Shown here: positions 22,826 to 31,664 of the stretch, one piece after another
How positions within the stretch are numbered: position 1 is the first letter of the stretch
How the letters are laid out: each line of letters begins with the position of its first letter
NCBI GenBank assembly: GCA_009746045.1
Contig: RPFO01000059.1
Coordinates: 124,001-188,000 of the forward strand
DNA: 64,000 nt
Direction of reading: 5' to 3'
From: Mesostigma viride
Taxonomy: Eukaryota > Streptophyta > Mesostigmatophyceae > Mesostigmatales > Mesostigmataceae
Made by a program: the position numbers and the translations under genes
Notes under the pieces: generated by a model
What the model was told of the DNA's origin: nothing
Seen by the model: only the letters and a program-made list of their open reading frames with translations
The model's database searches: none

Positions 22826-24090
22826 ATTATTAATTAATGCGCTTACCCGGGGTCTCGAATTGCTTAGTCTCCTGGACGATGGTGCTGTTCCACACCGCGC
22901 TCCTCGCCTTCAGTTGAGCCGGCGTGTAGTCCTCGTCGAGGCTGAAGTCGCCGGGCTGGAGCAGACGACGTGCTCCCAGCACGAGGCGTTTGTCGTGCAT
23001 GGAGGCCATGGTGACGACGACCAGGCCCGGAGGGCCTGGCAGCCGAATGGCTCGTTCAATGACAACACGGTTCTGGAGCTGCATCTTCCCCAGAAACGCT
23101 GGGCCGCGCAGCTCCTCGGCAAGTGAGTGTGCTGTCTCATGTGCTGCCGCGCCTGTCTGGAAGCCTTTGATTACCATATTGCGCTGGCGTTGCTGCACTG
23201 CGTTCTGGGTGACCGCAGCGGTAGCTGCAGACTTGGCCGCCTGTTGAACGATGGTGGTCAACTGCTTGCCGGTGACGTCGGCAAACGTGGTAGTTTTGGC
23301 GGGGGCTGCCATGGCTTTCTTCAGCTCCAGCAATTGTGCCGTCGCAGCTGCAGACGCCTCCGTCAGGACCTTAATGTCGCCCTGCACGGTCGTAAAAGAC
23401 TGTGCGACGTCCTGCAGCTGCACGTTAACATCGGTCGCGGGGGCTGGCCTGGCGATGGTCGTCGCCGGCAGCTCGACAAGTTCAGGGCAGCACGAAATAA
23501 GACAGGCAAGCCGACGCTGGCGCTCATCCCAATGAGGCCATTCATCCGAAGCAGCCTCCATAACCTGGCCGCTCTTAGGGTGGCGAATCGGGGCGTCGTT
23601 GTCGTTGCGGAGCTTCAGCACGCTTGTCACAGCGGCGTCATTGTAGGCGAGTAAGGTATCGATGTCTGCCAGGCTCAAACGCTGGCCTGGCATGTAGAAT
23701 GAGGAAGAAATGGCGTCCGGCAAGGAGGTTTCAGCAGCTATCGGAGTTGCTTCCGAAGTCTTGGATCGCTTGTTAGCGGCGTTCTTGGCGACGACAATGT
23801 CGTGGGCGATTTTGTTTGCAGCAATCTGGGCATCAATAGAATCGGCGGCAAGAGCTGAAGACGATGCGGGGACCTCCATAGCTACGTTTAATAGCACCTA
23901 GACGAGGGCAGGGGGCGCAGGCACACTGATCACGTGCGTGGTGCCGCCATAATGTGCAGAAAAATAGCGAGATCTGCTGGGCAGGCCGCTGGCGATAACT
24001 TGCGAAATCCTGGGCGATGGCTGCCAAAAATTAGATCGGCGTGTTCGTCATCAAAAGGCGAGTCTATTGCAATTTACCCGACCAAATTTC
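22826..24090 (-). mobile_element. LINE-like element carrying only ORF1 (element 1)
   Basis: It reads on the minus strand. The 5' leader (about 24090-23880) resembles the leaders at 31512 and 26800. ORF1 follows, and then the sequence goes straight into a TTAATTAATAA tail at 22826-22836. No reverse-transcriptase frame lies between ORF1 and the tail. The element therefore either lost its 3' part or belongs to an ORF1-only (half-LINE) class. Its 5' end abuts the GGAT/GGGA tract. Confidence 0.65.
22830..23879 (-). CDS. L1-ORF1-like nucleic-acid-binding protein
   Basis: This is an intact frame of about 349 codons from the ATG at 23879 (MEVPASSSALAADSIDAQ). The middle part (about residues 140-240) is Ala/Gln/Thr-rich and predicted helical, like the coiled-coil of L1 ORF1p. 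The C-terminal part resembles the RRM plus C-terminal domain: NMVIKGF, then RAIRLPGPPGLVVVTMAS, DKRLVLGARRLL, and FSLDEDYTPAQLKARSAVW. The pattern R-x-P-G/vvV-x-[MF]/K-x2-vL-x-a-[RK]-x-L/[IF]-s-x-[DE]-[ED]-x-[ST] is typical of L1 ORF1p, an RNA-binding chaperone of retrotransposition. The stop codon is supplied by the TTAATTAATAA tail, so the natural C-terminus may be missing. Confidence 0.7.
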   Translation of the reverse strand: MEVPASSSALAADSIDAQIAANKIAHDIVVAKNAANKRSKTSEATPIAAETSLPDAISSSFYMPGQRLSLADIDTLLAYNDAAVTSVLKLRNDNDAPIRHPKSGQVMEAASDEWPHWDERQRRLACLISCCPELVELPATTIARPAPATDVNVQLQDVAQSFTTVQGDIKVLTEASAAATAQLLELKKAMAAPAKTTTFADVTGKQLTTIVQQAAKSAATAAVTQNAVQQRQRNMVIKGFQTGAAAHETAHSLAEELRGPAFLGKMQLQNRVVIERAIRLPGPPGLVVVTMASMHDKRLVLGARRLLQPGDFSLDEDYTPAQLKARSAVWNSTIVQETKQFETPGKRIN

Positions 24091-24885
24091 ATCATGGATG
24101 GATGGATGGAGGGAGGGAGGGAGGGAGGGAGGGAGGGAGGGAGGGAGGGAGGGAGGGAGGGAGGGAGGGAGGGAGGGAGGGAGGGAGGGAGGGAGGGAGG
24201 GAGGGAGGAGGGAGGGAGGGAGGGAGGGAGGGAGGGAGGAGGGAGGGAGGGAGGGAGGGAGGGAGGGAGGGAGGGAGGGAGGGAGGGAGGGAGGGAGGGA
24301 GGGAGGGAGGGAGGGAGGGAGGGAGGGAGGGAGGGAGGGAGGGAGGGAGGGAGGGAGGGAGGGAGGGAGGGAGGAGGGAGGGAGGGAGGGAGGGAGGGAG
24401 GGAGGAGGGAGGGAGGGAGGGAGGGAGGGAGGGAGGGAGAGGGAGGGAGGGAGGGAGGGAGGGAGGGAGGAGGGAGGGAGGGAGGGAGGGAGGGAGGGAG
24501 GGAGGGAGGGAGGAGGGAGGGAGGGAGGGAGGGAGGGAGGGAGGGAGGGAGGAGGAGGGAGGGAGGGAGGGGAGGGAGGGAGGGAGGGAGGGAGGGAGGA
24601 GGGAGGGAGGGAGGGAGGGAGGGAGGGAGGAGGGAGGGAGGGAGGGAGGGAGGGAGGGAGGGAGGGAGGGAGGGAGGGAGGGAGGGAGGGAGGGAGGGAG
24701 GGAGGGAGGGAGGGAGGGAGGGAGGGAGGGAGGGAGGGAGGGAGGGAGGGAGGGAGGGAGGGAGGGAGGGAGGGAGGGAGGGAGGGAGGGATGGATGGAT
24801 GGATGGATGGATGGATGGATGGATGGATGGATGGATGGATGGATGGATGGATGGATGGATGGATTGAATTGAATTGAATTGAATT
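24091..24885. repeat. GGAT/GGGA microsatellite with a GAATT run
   Basis: (GGAT)3 leads into about 690 bp of (GGGA)n broken by phase slips (GGAGGA), then about 74 bp of (GGAT)n at 24789-24863, then (TTGAA)4. All the long Arg/Gly/Glu or Pro/Ser/Leu frames across it are artefacts. It separates the 5' end of LINE element 1 from the 3' end of LINE element 2. Part of it is probably the 3' tail of element 2. Confidence 0.9.
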
Positions 24886-26815
24886 GTAACATAACTCCGT
24901 TGGGAGTATATGTAGCACATAGCCCAGAGAAGGGGCATATGGCCTATCATACATTCTAAGCTACTTCCTGCAAGGGTGGGAATGTAAACAACACTTGCTC
25001 TAGGTGCACTAGGGCACCTGCACCACCCAGAGTTTCAGGCAGCACCCAGCGAAGGGGAGCCTGTCATAGGTGGGGAAGATCATCATGGCTATACAAGAGC
25101 TAGGACATGGCTTCTCTACAGAGAGCATCTCTCTGCATGGCATAGCATGGCGAAATTCTTAATGCAACATCCATGGGGGTGCCTTTATAGGCAGGGCTTG
25201 GCTAAATTCTGTAGACAACATCCATGGGGGCCGTTATGGGCGCACATGCGCGTGGGCCACATGCTAGGCTAAGCCTGACTAATCTACACTACTGGTATGA
25301 ATTCCCTAGTCTGGGGTGGCAGGAGGGGGCTGCCAGGGCTTGTGGTCAACGTGGATGACCGCCCCCCTCCAGTATACCGGCTTCCCCCCTGCGCTGTGCC
25401 GGAGCTGAAGGTAGGTCGGCCATAGCTCGCGTCGCCGCTGTTGCTGGGCCAGGGTCAAGTCGTCGTCCAGCGTGAAGCGAGTCCTTGAGAGCTTCTTGCG
25501 GCATTTAAGGAACGACAGCTTGTCCGCCATGTACTTAAAGGTGAGGAGCACGGGTGCCGGGCCAGCCTTCCCCCGCGCGCGGGGGAGGCGGACAGCCGAC
25601 ATGTCCAGCTCACCAGTGAGTAGCATGGGGGCAAGAATGTCGCGCTTAAATGCCTCAAGAAGGCTCGTGGAGGTCTCACCTGCCGGCTGGTCGAAGTGCT
25701 TGACGATGACATTGTGGCTGCGCCGGGCGATGTCGGTGTCCTCGCGAAGGTCGAGGGCTTGTTGCTTGAGTTGTGCCGAGATGGTGGAGGTGGTGGAGGT
25801 GGTGTGCTGCTTAAGCAAGTCCGCCCAGGTGGAGGAGCATCGCCGGCCGGGCCAGCAGGCGTCGGCTGGGCGGCGATGTCCTTCACCGCTTGGGCGGTGA
25901 GGCCGGCGGTGTCATGCAAGCTCTCAAGGGCGTTGGCGGTGGCTTGAAGGCGTTGGTCGAGGTCGAGGAGCTGGGCTTTGATGTCGGCAGTGGAGGCGGA
26001 AATGGCCGTGGAGGTGGAGGCGGCGGCGGTGGAAATGTGAGGAAGTTCAGCAGTCAGCGTGCCGCCGATTGCTGCTATGTCGGCAGCAAGGGGGGTCACG
26101 TGCTGCTGAAAGGCTTCCGTGAGGATGGAGCGGAGGGTGGGGACGGAAAGGGGTGGAGCCCAGATCTCGCCGTCAGAGCGCTGGAGAAGGGAGTTGAGGA
26201 TGGCGTGCTGGAGATGGGGGCGGACGCAGCCGGACAGCCCGTAGATGTTGTCCCAGCGGCGGCCGTCTGGGCGCAGAGGAGGCGATTGATGGAGTGGAAA
26301 TGGAGGCACAGGTCGTAAAGCGAAGCGTAATCCCCGAAGAAGATGCAGCGCATAGCATCGGTCGGAGAAATGGTGGCCCAGTCGTAATCTGCGACCTTGA
26401 AAGGCCGGGGCCGAAAGCTCGGTTCTGGGCGTGAAGACCCTCCTGTGTCGTCGGCTGGGCGGGTGCGCTTGGGGTCAGGCGATGCAGATGGCGAGGCGTT
26501 AAGCCCGGGGGTTGCTGGACGACCACCAGTGCACGACTAGTGTCATCGCCGCCTGCCGGACCTGAAGGCGAAGCTGCAGCCTGAGCTGCAGACGTATTTT
26601 CATTGCCGAGCGCAGCCGCCAGGCTGCGTTGCGTCGAGGCGCGTTTGTTCGCCATATATTGCGTTTTAGATTCGGAAAATTATATCAGCATGTGCGTCTT
26701 AGAAAGACGAAGCGATAGTGATATTCACGGCTAAATTCGGTGCTCAAACGTGAAAGTTATGAGCTCCGACAGCCATGGCTACCTCGTGGCCGGAATCCTT
26801 TGCGAGATAGTAGAG
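24866..26815 (-). mobile_element. LINE-like element 2 (5' leader, broken ORF1, 3' UTR, microsatellite tail)
   Basis: It reads on the minus strand. The 5' leader at about 26800-26660 shares GTAGCCATGGCTG, then GAGCTCATAACTT, GCTTCGTCTTTCTAAGA and ACGCAATAT with the element at 63490. A frameshifted ORF1 occupies 26655-25306. A 3' UTR of about 400 bp follows, with CTCCCAACGGAGT near its end, then (AATTC)n and (ATCC)n. (GGAT)3 also lies just upstream of its 5' end at 26821-26837, so the element apparently inserted into a GGAT tract. No ORF2 is present. Confidence 0.65.
25306..26655 (-). pseudogene. L1-ORF1-like protein, frameshifted
   Basis: The ATG at 26655 opens MANKRASTQRSLAAALGNEN. The frame must change at least three times to reach DPKRTRPADD, then VRPHLQHAILNSLLQ, then the C-terminal domain. 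That domain is the best preserved (25306-25818): NVIVKHF, VRLPRARGKAGPAPVLLTF, DKLSFLKCRKKL, FTLDDDLTLAQQQRRRELW and PVYWRGAVIHVDHKPW. It is the classical L1 ORF1p C-terminal pattern. It is homologous to the element starting at 63633 and related to the ORF at 22830-23879. Confidence 0.7.
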
Positions 26816-26838
26816 TAGACTGGATGGATGGATGGATG

Positions 26839-27390
26839 TTCTTAATTAATTAATTAATTAATGGTCAAATTAAAGGCAATCATGGTACATGAAGCGAGAC
26901 AAATCATGCCTGGACGCATGGCGATTAATTAATTAATTAATTAAACTCGTGCTCCCGTTGGGGAGTCACGGAGCACCGAAGTGCTTTTAATCCCTGTGTG
27001 TGCACTACAGGAGAAAGGGCAGAGACCCCCAGTCTCCTTCATGCCAAAGGCATGCCACAGCTGCAATCGGGCGCGGCTAGCTAAAAGGACAGGCTAACGA
27101 TCCGGCAAACTGTGGGTGCAATAAGACCCATGTGAGCATATCATAGCAAGGAGCGTGGGCAAGTAATCTGAACATAGCCAGGGCGTAGCATGGCTGTACT
27201 AGGACTAGGCTAAGGCTATGGCTGGTTGTGTACCGTGCGTTGGCGGCACGTGACTAGGTGTGTTGGCACAGCTAGGCAACATTCTAGGCATGGCTGCCTT
27301 AGCGGCAGTGACGCCAATGGTTACAAGCTAGGGCTATTGCTATTCTAGCCCGCTGGGGGCGTCCACATCTTGCATGGCGATGTAAGAGCC
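26839..27390 (-). mobile_element. 5'-truncated LINE 3' ends with TTAATTAA tails
   Basis: Two (TTAA)n tracts (26843-26863 and 26924-26944) precede CTCGTGCTCCCGTTGGGGAG at 26945. On the minus strand the element ends ...CTCCCCAACGGGAGCACGAG followed by (TTAAT)n. The body to about 27390 aligns by eye with 57714-58120, for example GGGGAGTCACGGAGCA, AACGATCCGGCA and CCCRTGTGAGCAT. Confidence 0.65.
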
Positions 27391-27800
27391 CCCCCTCCCC
27401 CATGCCAGGAGGAAGGGGTGCGTGACTGAGTAGAGTAGTTAGGATTTTGTATTAAGAGAGACAACTTTGTATATTATCAAGGAGACAACTTGGTATATAA
27501 GATTAGAGTGAGATCAGCTAGTCTTCGCAGCTCAGTTCTAATGCACCCACCCCCATCAGTCCATGGAATACGTGCTCCTGCTCCAGATCCTTAATTAAGG
27601 CCAAAATGAGTCCCTTCCAAACAACGTTTGCACTTAGATAGTTAGACGAATTATGCCCGACGAAGCTGGAACTTAACAGCCACAATGAATTACGGTTGTT
27701 CAGACCTTGTACAACGCCTCAGGGCATTTGGAGCCCTGAATGGTAACAAATGCTAACAAGGTAGTGTTGCTATCAATAATGATTTTAAAAATTAATATGA
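27391..27800. other. Repeat-derived spacer, no supported gene
   Basis: It contains ATCAAGGAGACAACTTGGTA, a sequence type also seen at 40357-40370, and an isolated CCTTAATTAAGG palindrome at 27589. No coding signal was seen. Confidence 0.35.
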
Positions 27801-27802
27801 TG

Positions 27803-27975
27803 TCATTAATTAATTAATTAGTTATCAACATCACTCCGTTGGGAGTAAATGTAGCACATATCCCTGAGAAGGGGCATATGGCTTTTAATACATTCTAGGC
27901 TACTTCATGCAAGGGTGGGAATGTAAGCTACCCCTGCTCTAGGTGCACCAGGGCACCTGCACCACCATGTCATAT
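27803..27975 (-). mobile_element. 5'-truncated LINE 3' end
   Basis: A (TTAA)n tail at 27805-27821 is followed by ATCACTCCGTTGGGAGTAAA, then GAGAAGGGGCATATGGC and GGTGCACCAGGGCACC. The same order occurs at 24890-25030 and 31921-32055, so all three are copies of one 3' UTR. Confidence 0.7.
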
Positions 27976-28499
27976 TACAACCAAAACTGGTCGTCATCAT
28001 GCAAGCATCTGAAGCATGGTCGCAAAACTTCGTGTGCAAAATCTCATGTCATAAGGAGCCCAACATTATGACAATTGCCAGGCTTTGTAAAGATTTTTGA
28101 TTTAACGATGACTACAGCACAAACAGTGAGCGAAACCCTGGTGCATGTGAATGCCTGAGTGGCGACTGTTCCTAACAGAATGCAAGATGTAAGGTAGACA
28201 TTGCGAGTATGCCACAAATGTGTGATGTGCAGTGCACATGCATGTGAGCTACCATGGTCCGGATTCTCCCGATTTCTGGCCTGCGCTGGTTGTCTCCTTG
28301 ATGTATACCCCATGACACCATACTTCTAAACTACTTAAGAACCTTGGCACATTGCAAAATGGGAAAGAAAGCTGAACAATACATGCAACATCACTCACTA
28401 ACACAGCCATGTGATTGCTACCAACACGTACCATGTACGTCCTGTGTGAAATTATTGGCAACGACACGCCAAGCAAACGCCAAGGTATAGTATAACTGC

Positions 28500-29390
28500 G
28501 ACAGGCTGGCACATGTCACCTGGCATCCACGTATGCTCACCCCAAGGCATTGGCATATCCCCATGTCTATATCCGTTGCCCTTTGTGCGTACCGAGTCAC
28601 CCATGCAGTCACCCACCCATGCATCCACCTGGCCCACCCACACAAGTACTCATACACTTGCGCACCTGAGTACCCAGCCACCCACTGGTCCACCCACCCG
28701 GTGACCCAGCCAGCCAGCCACGCACCTACTAAACCAACCTATCTAACCACTCGTGCACCCAGGCACCCAGCCACATACCCACCCACTGGGACATCCACCC
28801 ACCCAGCTAGCCACATATGCAATCTACCCACCTAGGCAATAAGGAGGCATTCACCCATCCTTTTATCCAGGCACCCATTACTAAAACCACGCAGCCACCT
28901 AACCACCCAGCCAGCTGGCCCCATGTGTGCCCACCGGGCCGCCCACCCCTGACCCACCCACGCCCCTTCCCACTCGACCACTCTTTCCCCCCATACCCTT
29001 ATACCCACCGACCTGCACCCACTCACCCTCACACATCCACATCCTCTCAGCCAGTCACCCACCCATCTCACCCCTAACATGCACAGCCCTCCACCCGCGA
29101 TAGGTGAGTCGATCCCAACTACAAAACCACCCACCCACCCATATCCGTGCACCCACCCACCCATCTACCTTCCCCATCGCTCACCCCACCCACTTCTAAT
29201 CACAGCTACACATCCACCCGCCACAAACCAACGGTGCAAATCCTCCAGCCCATGAAACAGTTTCACTCAGGCATCCAACAATGCACCCACCTAGGAGTTC
29301 CCAAACCCCGTCGATCCCCCAGCCACCTGGCGATTCACTTATAAGCAACCACCCTTGCACCCATCCACCCACCATAACCACCCACCCACC
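28500..29390. repeat. CCCA/CACC-rich degenerate minisatellite
   Basis: About 800 bp is dominated by CACCCACCCA, CCAGCCAGCC and ACCCACCTA words with little other content. It looks like a decayed simple repeat. Frames across it are Pro/Thr/His-rich and not credible as proteins. Confidence 0.65.
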
Positions 29391-29522
29391 CTCCCTCCCT
29401 CCCTCCCTCCCTCCCCCTCCTCCCCCTCCCTCCCTCCCTCCCTCCCTCCCTCCCTCCCTCCTCCCTCCCTCCCTCCCTCCCTCCCTCCCTCCCTCCCTCC
29501 CTCCCTCCCTCCCTCCCTCCCA
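29391..29522. repeat. (CCCT)n microsatellite
   Basis: Tandem CCCT with slips (CCCCCTCCTCCCC) over about 130 bp. It is the complement-type counterpart of the GGGA tract at 24.1-24.8 kb. Confidence 0.9.
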
Positions 29523-29540
29523 CCACCCCACCCACCCACC

Positions 29541-30235
29541 CTCTCCAACTGCATGTGGACTGCCTCTCCCAGCGACTCGGCCAGCCGTTTGAGTGTGTTT
29601 GGGACCATATGCTGATGCCCATGGATATTACGCGCGCCATCAACCAGGCAACACCAGTGACACTTGAGCTCCTTGTTATCCTTCTCATCGGATGTACTGA
29701 CGACACCCTGCACAATTACAGCTCACAAGGCAACTAACATGCTGGAGGAACGCATCCGCCGCAGTGGACGTCAGTAACGGATGTTGCAATGTTGCTGGAG
29801 GGAGGTCAATCGACCGCACCCGTACATACAAGGGGCAATTATTGATGCGTCATACCCAAAACAGGAAGAAAATGTGGCACAACTAACCTTGCCATCAACA
29901 TGGATGGACGGAGTTGGAGACCAACTGCAGCGCGGCATTCGCAAGGGCACAGGCTGTGTTGTTCAGCAGGTCCACCGCTGGACTGCCCGATGCCGAGTCC
30001 AGGTTCTTCCTTACACAAACTCTCCACAAGCGTGATTGTCGCGTCCTTGGCTGCCAACTGCGGAAAGGAGGCCAGTGCTCGCTTCAGCAGGAACTCGGCA
30101 ATTGCAATCACGGTGGGCCCTGGCACGATTTGCAGGCCTACACATGCTTGCCCCGCATGTGCCTCCCCCACGTGTGCATCCACCGCAGTTGACGTGCTTG
30201 CTCGCAGCTCCCACTACCGCTGGCTTCGTTGCCAT
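29541..30235 (-). CDS. Possible two-exon gene fragment of unknown family
   Basis: On the minus strand, about 29713-29540 encodes STSDEKDNKELKCHWCCLVD, then GARNIHGHQHMVPNTLKRL and AESLGEAVHMQLER up to a GTGGGT donor. About 30183-29890 encodes a smooth, non-repetitive stretch (GPTVIAIAEFLLKRALASF, then LAAKDATITLVESLCKEE) reaching a possible donor near 29890. Amino-acid usage looks like real protein, unlike the surroundings. It could be a captured host exon pair or remains of the element's own protein. The CHWC motif might bind metal. Joining and start are not established. Confidence 0.3.
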
Positions 30236-30584
30236 GTTCCTCCACCCGTTGCCTCTTGCATCTTAGCTGTTCCTCGCGCTTCTCCGCAGCCTCTCTTTCC
30301 CTCTCTTCCTCTCTCTTTTCTGCTGCCGTTCATGCCTTGCTCCAGATATAGATGTGGCTGCTTAGGCGTTCAATCTGCATCACAGAATTGGACGATATGC
30401 ACGTCAAAGGAAAGCCAACCAAGCAGCAACATTACCAACAATGTAGCGGGAGGGTCAGTGCAGAGGCCAGCAACATAACTGCCTTAGTCTTGTACTCACT
30501 CTTCGTCAATTAACGCGTCTTCTACGTCTTCCACAGTGTGCATGCGTAGCTAGCCAGCTATGTCGCGGTTTACGATCCAGTTAA

Positions 30585-30883
30585 CGATAACGGCTCCGTA
30601 ACCACCCCAGTACCTAATATTGGGGCAGCTATGGCGCCGTAACCACTACCTGACCCGTCCCGTATACCCCAACGTAACCTGAACCGAAGCCGTTCACGCC
30701 CCCGTAAACATAACCGGCTCAGTTACTGGGCCGTACCGAATCTCGGGGCCAATATTCCGAATGGTACCGTAACCGGTCCGGTAACCCAAACCGCCAACGA
30801 ATACGGACCCGTAACCTGGCCCGTCGAAGTTACCGGGCAGGTTACGGGGGCGTCGAAGTTACCGGACAGGTTACGGGGGCTTC
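30585..30883. repeat. Right subterminal repeat field of the CACTA-like element
   Basis: GTAACC, CCGTAAC, GTTACCGG and GTTACGGG words are dense in both orientations. They mirror 18431-18945 and lie directly inside the right terminal AAATTAACTCCTAGTG. Confidence 0.7.
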
Positions 30884-31284
30884 AAATTAACTCCTAGTGT
30901 CTATAGGGTGCGGTCAGCCCTGCACTTTTGACACGTGTGACTTGTTTGTTAATTTTATCCTTGTACGGCTTATGCCCTAGAGGCACACTGGCAGAGTCGC
31001 ACGGGCAATGCCTGTGATCCGGATTATATCATCATTATCATGTCTTATTTCCACGCGACTGCTGGGTTTTGATACGGTGGCTTTTCAAAAGGCTCAGAAA
31101 GTAATGCACTAATGCTATAATTTAATCATTTTAATAGACGCACGTTGTTGTGGTACCAACACCACATGAGTCATGACGCCCCTTTCCCCTTCTGGTATCA
31201 ATGAGATAACGTCAATATTTGCAAGCTATTCCCCAAACTAGCAGGCCTAGGCCAGCCCCCCCCAAAAAAAGCAATCATCATGTT

Positions 31285-31400
31285 TGACGCTACGCCGGGG
31301 CAAAAAGTCAAACGTTGACGCTACGCCGGGGCAAAAAGTCAACATTTTGACGGAAGGGTCAGGGGCAAAAGTCAACATTTTGACGTTTCCTAAAAACCTC
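31285..31400. repeat. Right subterminal cluster of the hAT-like element
   Basis: It has two copies of GACGCTACGCCGGGGCAAAA, then AGTCAACATTTTGACG twice. These are the same words as at the left end (17495-17620). Confidence 0.7.
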
Positions 31401-31414
31401 TACTAGAAACACTG

Positions 31415-31422
31415 CTAGCTCG
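31415..31422. repeat. 8-bp target-site duplication, right copy (CTAGCTCG)
   Basis: It is identical to 17474-17481 and bounds the hAT-like element. Confidence 0.85.
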
Positions 31423-31664
31423 TGATTAAAACGGCCCTGACAAACTAGGGCATGCATCCAGGCTCGGAATGCAATATACTCGGGAGAATGCTCATAATTT
31501 TTTACTCCGGCCATGAAATTTCATCGGGCTGGTTACATTAGACTCGTCTTTTGAAGACGAACACGCTGATATAATTTTCGGCAGCCATGCATCGCCCAAG
31601 ACTTCGCACGCCATCATAAAACGCAGCACAGGCAGGGTTCATATTTTCCGGATACAAGCTATGC

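Larger units (their letters stand above)
18415..30899. mobile_element. CACTA (EnSpm)-like element nested in the hAT-like element
   Basis: The left end is CACTAGGAGTTAATTT (18415-18430). The right end is its exact complement AAATTAACTCCTAGTG (30884-30899). Next to both ends are hundreds of bases of GTTACCGG/CCGGTAAC words in both orientations, which is the usual subterminal architecture of CACTA elements. The target duplication is not clean: the flanks are GTC on the left and TCT on the right, sharing only TC unless the terminal G is counted as target. No intact CACTA transposase was found in the 12.5 kb, which is filled with LINEs, satellites and microsatellites. Confidence 0.72.
17482..31414. 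mobile_element. hAT-like transposon, enlarged to 13.9 kb by nested insertions
   Basis: The left terminus is CAGTGTTTCTAGTA and the right terminus is its complement TACTAGAAACACTG. Both are bounded by the 8-bp direct repeat CTAGCTCG. Ends starting CAG with 8-bp duplications are standard for hAT elements. Both subterminal regions carry repeats of GTCAACATTTTGACG. Removing the CACTA-like insertion (18415-30899) leaves an element of about 1.45 kb with one small ORF (18030-18392), which is too short for a hAT transposase. The copy is therefore probably non-autonomous. A broken hAT transposase lies nearby (32805-35959), but nothing shows that it belongs to the same family. Confidence 0.8.

Noticed and set aside
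24064-24954. Long open frames of Arg/Glu/Gly or Leu/Pro/Ser repeats
   Set aside because: They are the unavoidable product of GGGA/GGAT microsatellites, open in several frames on both strands. They are not genes.
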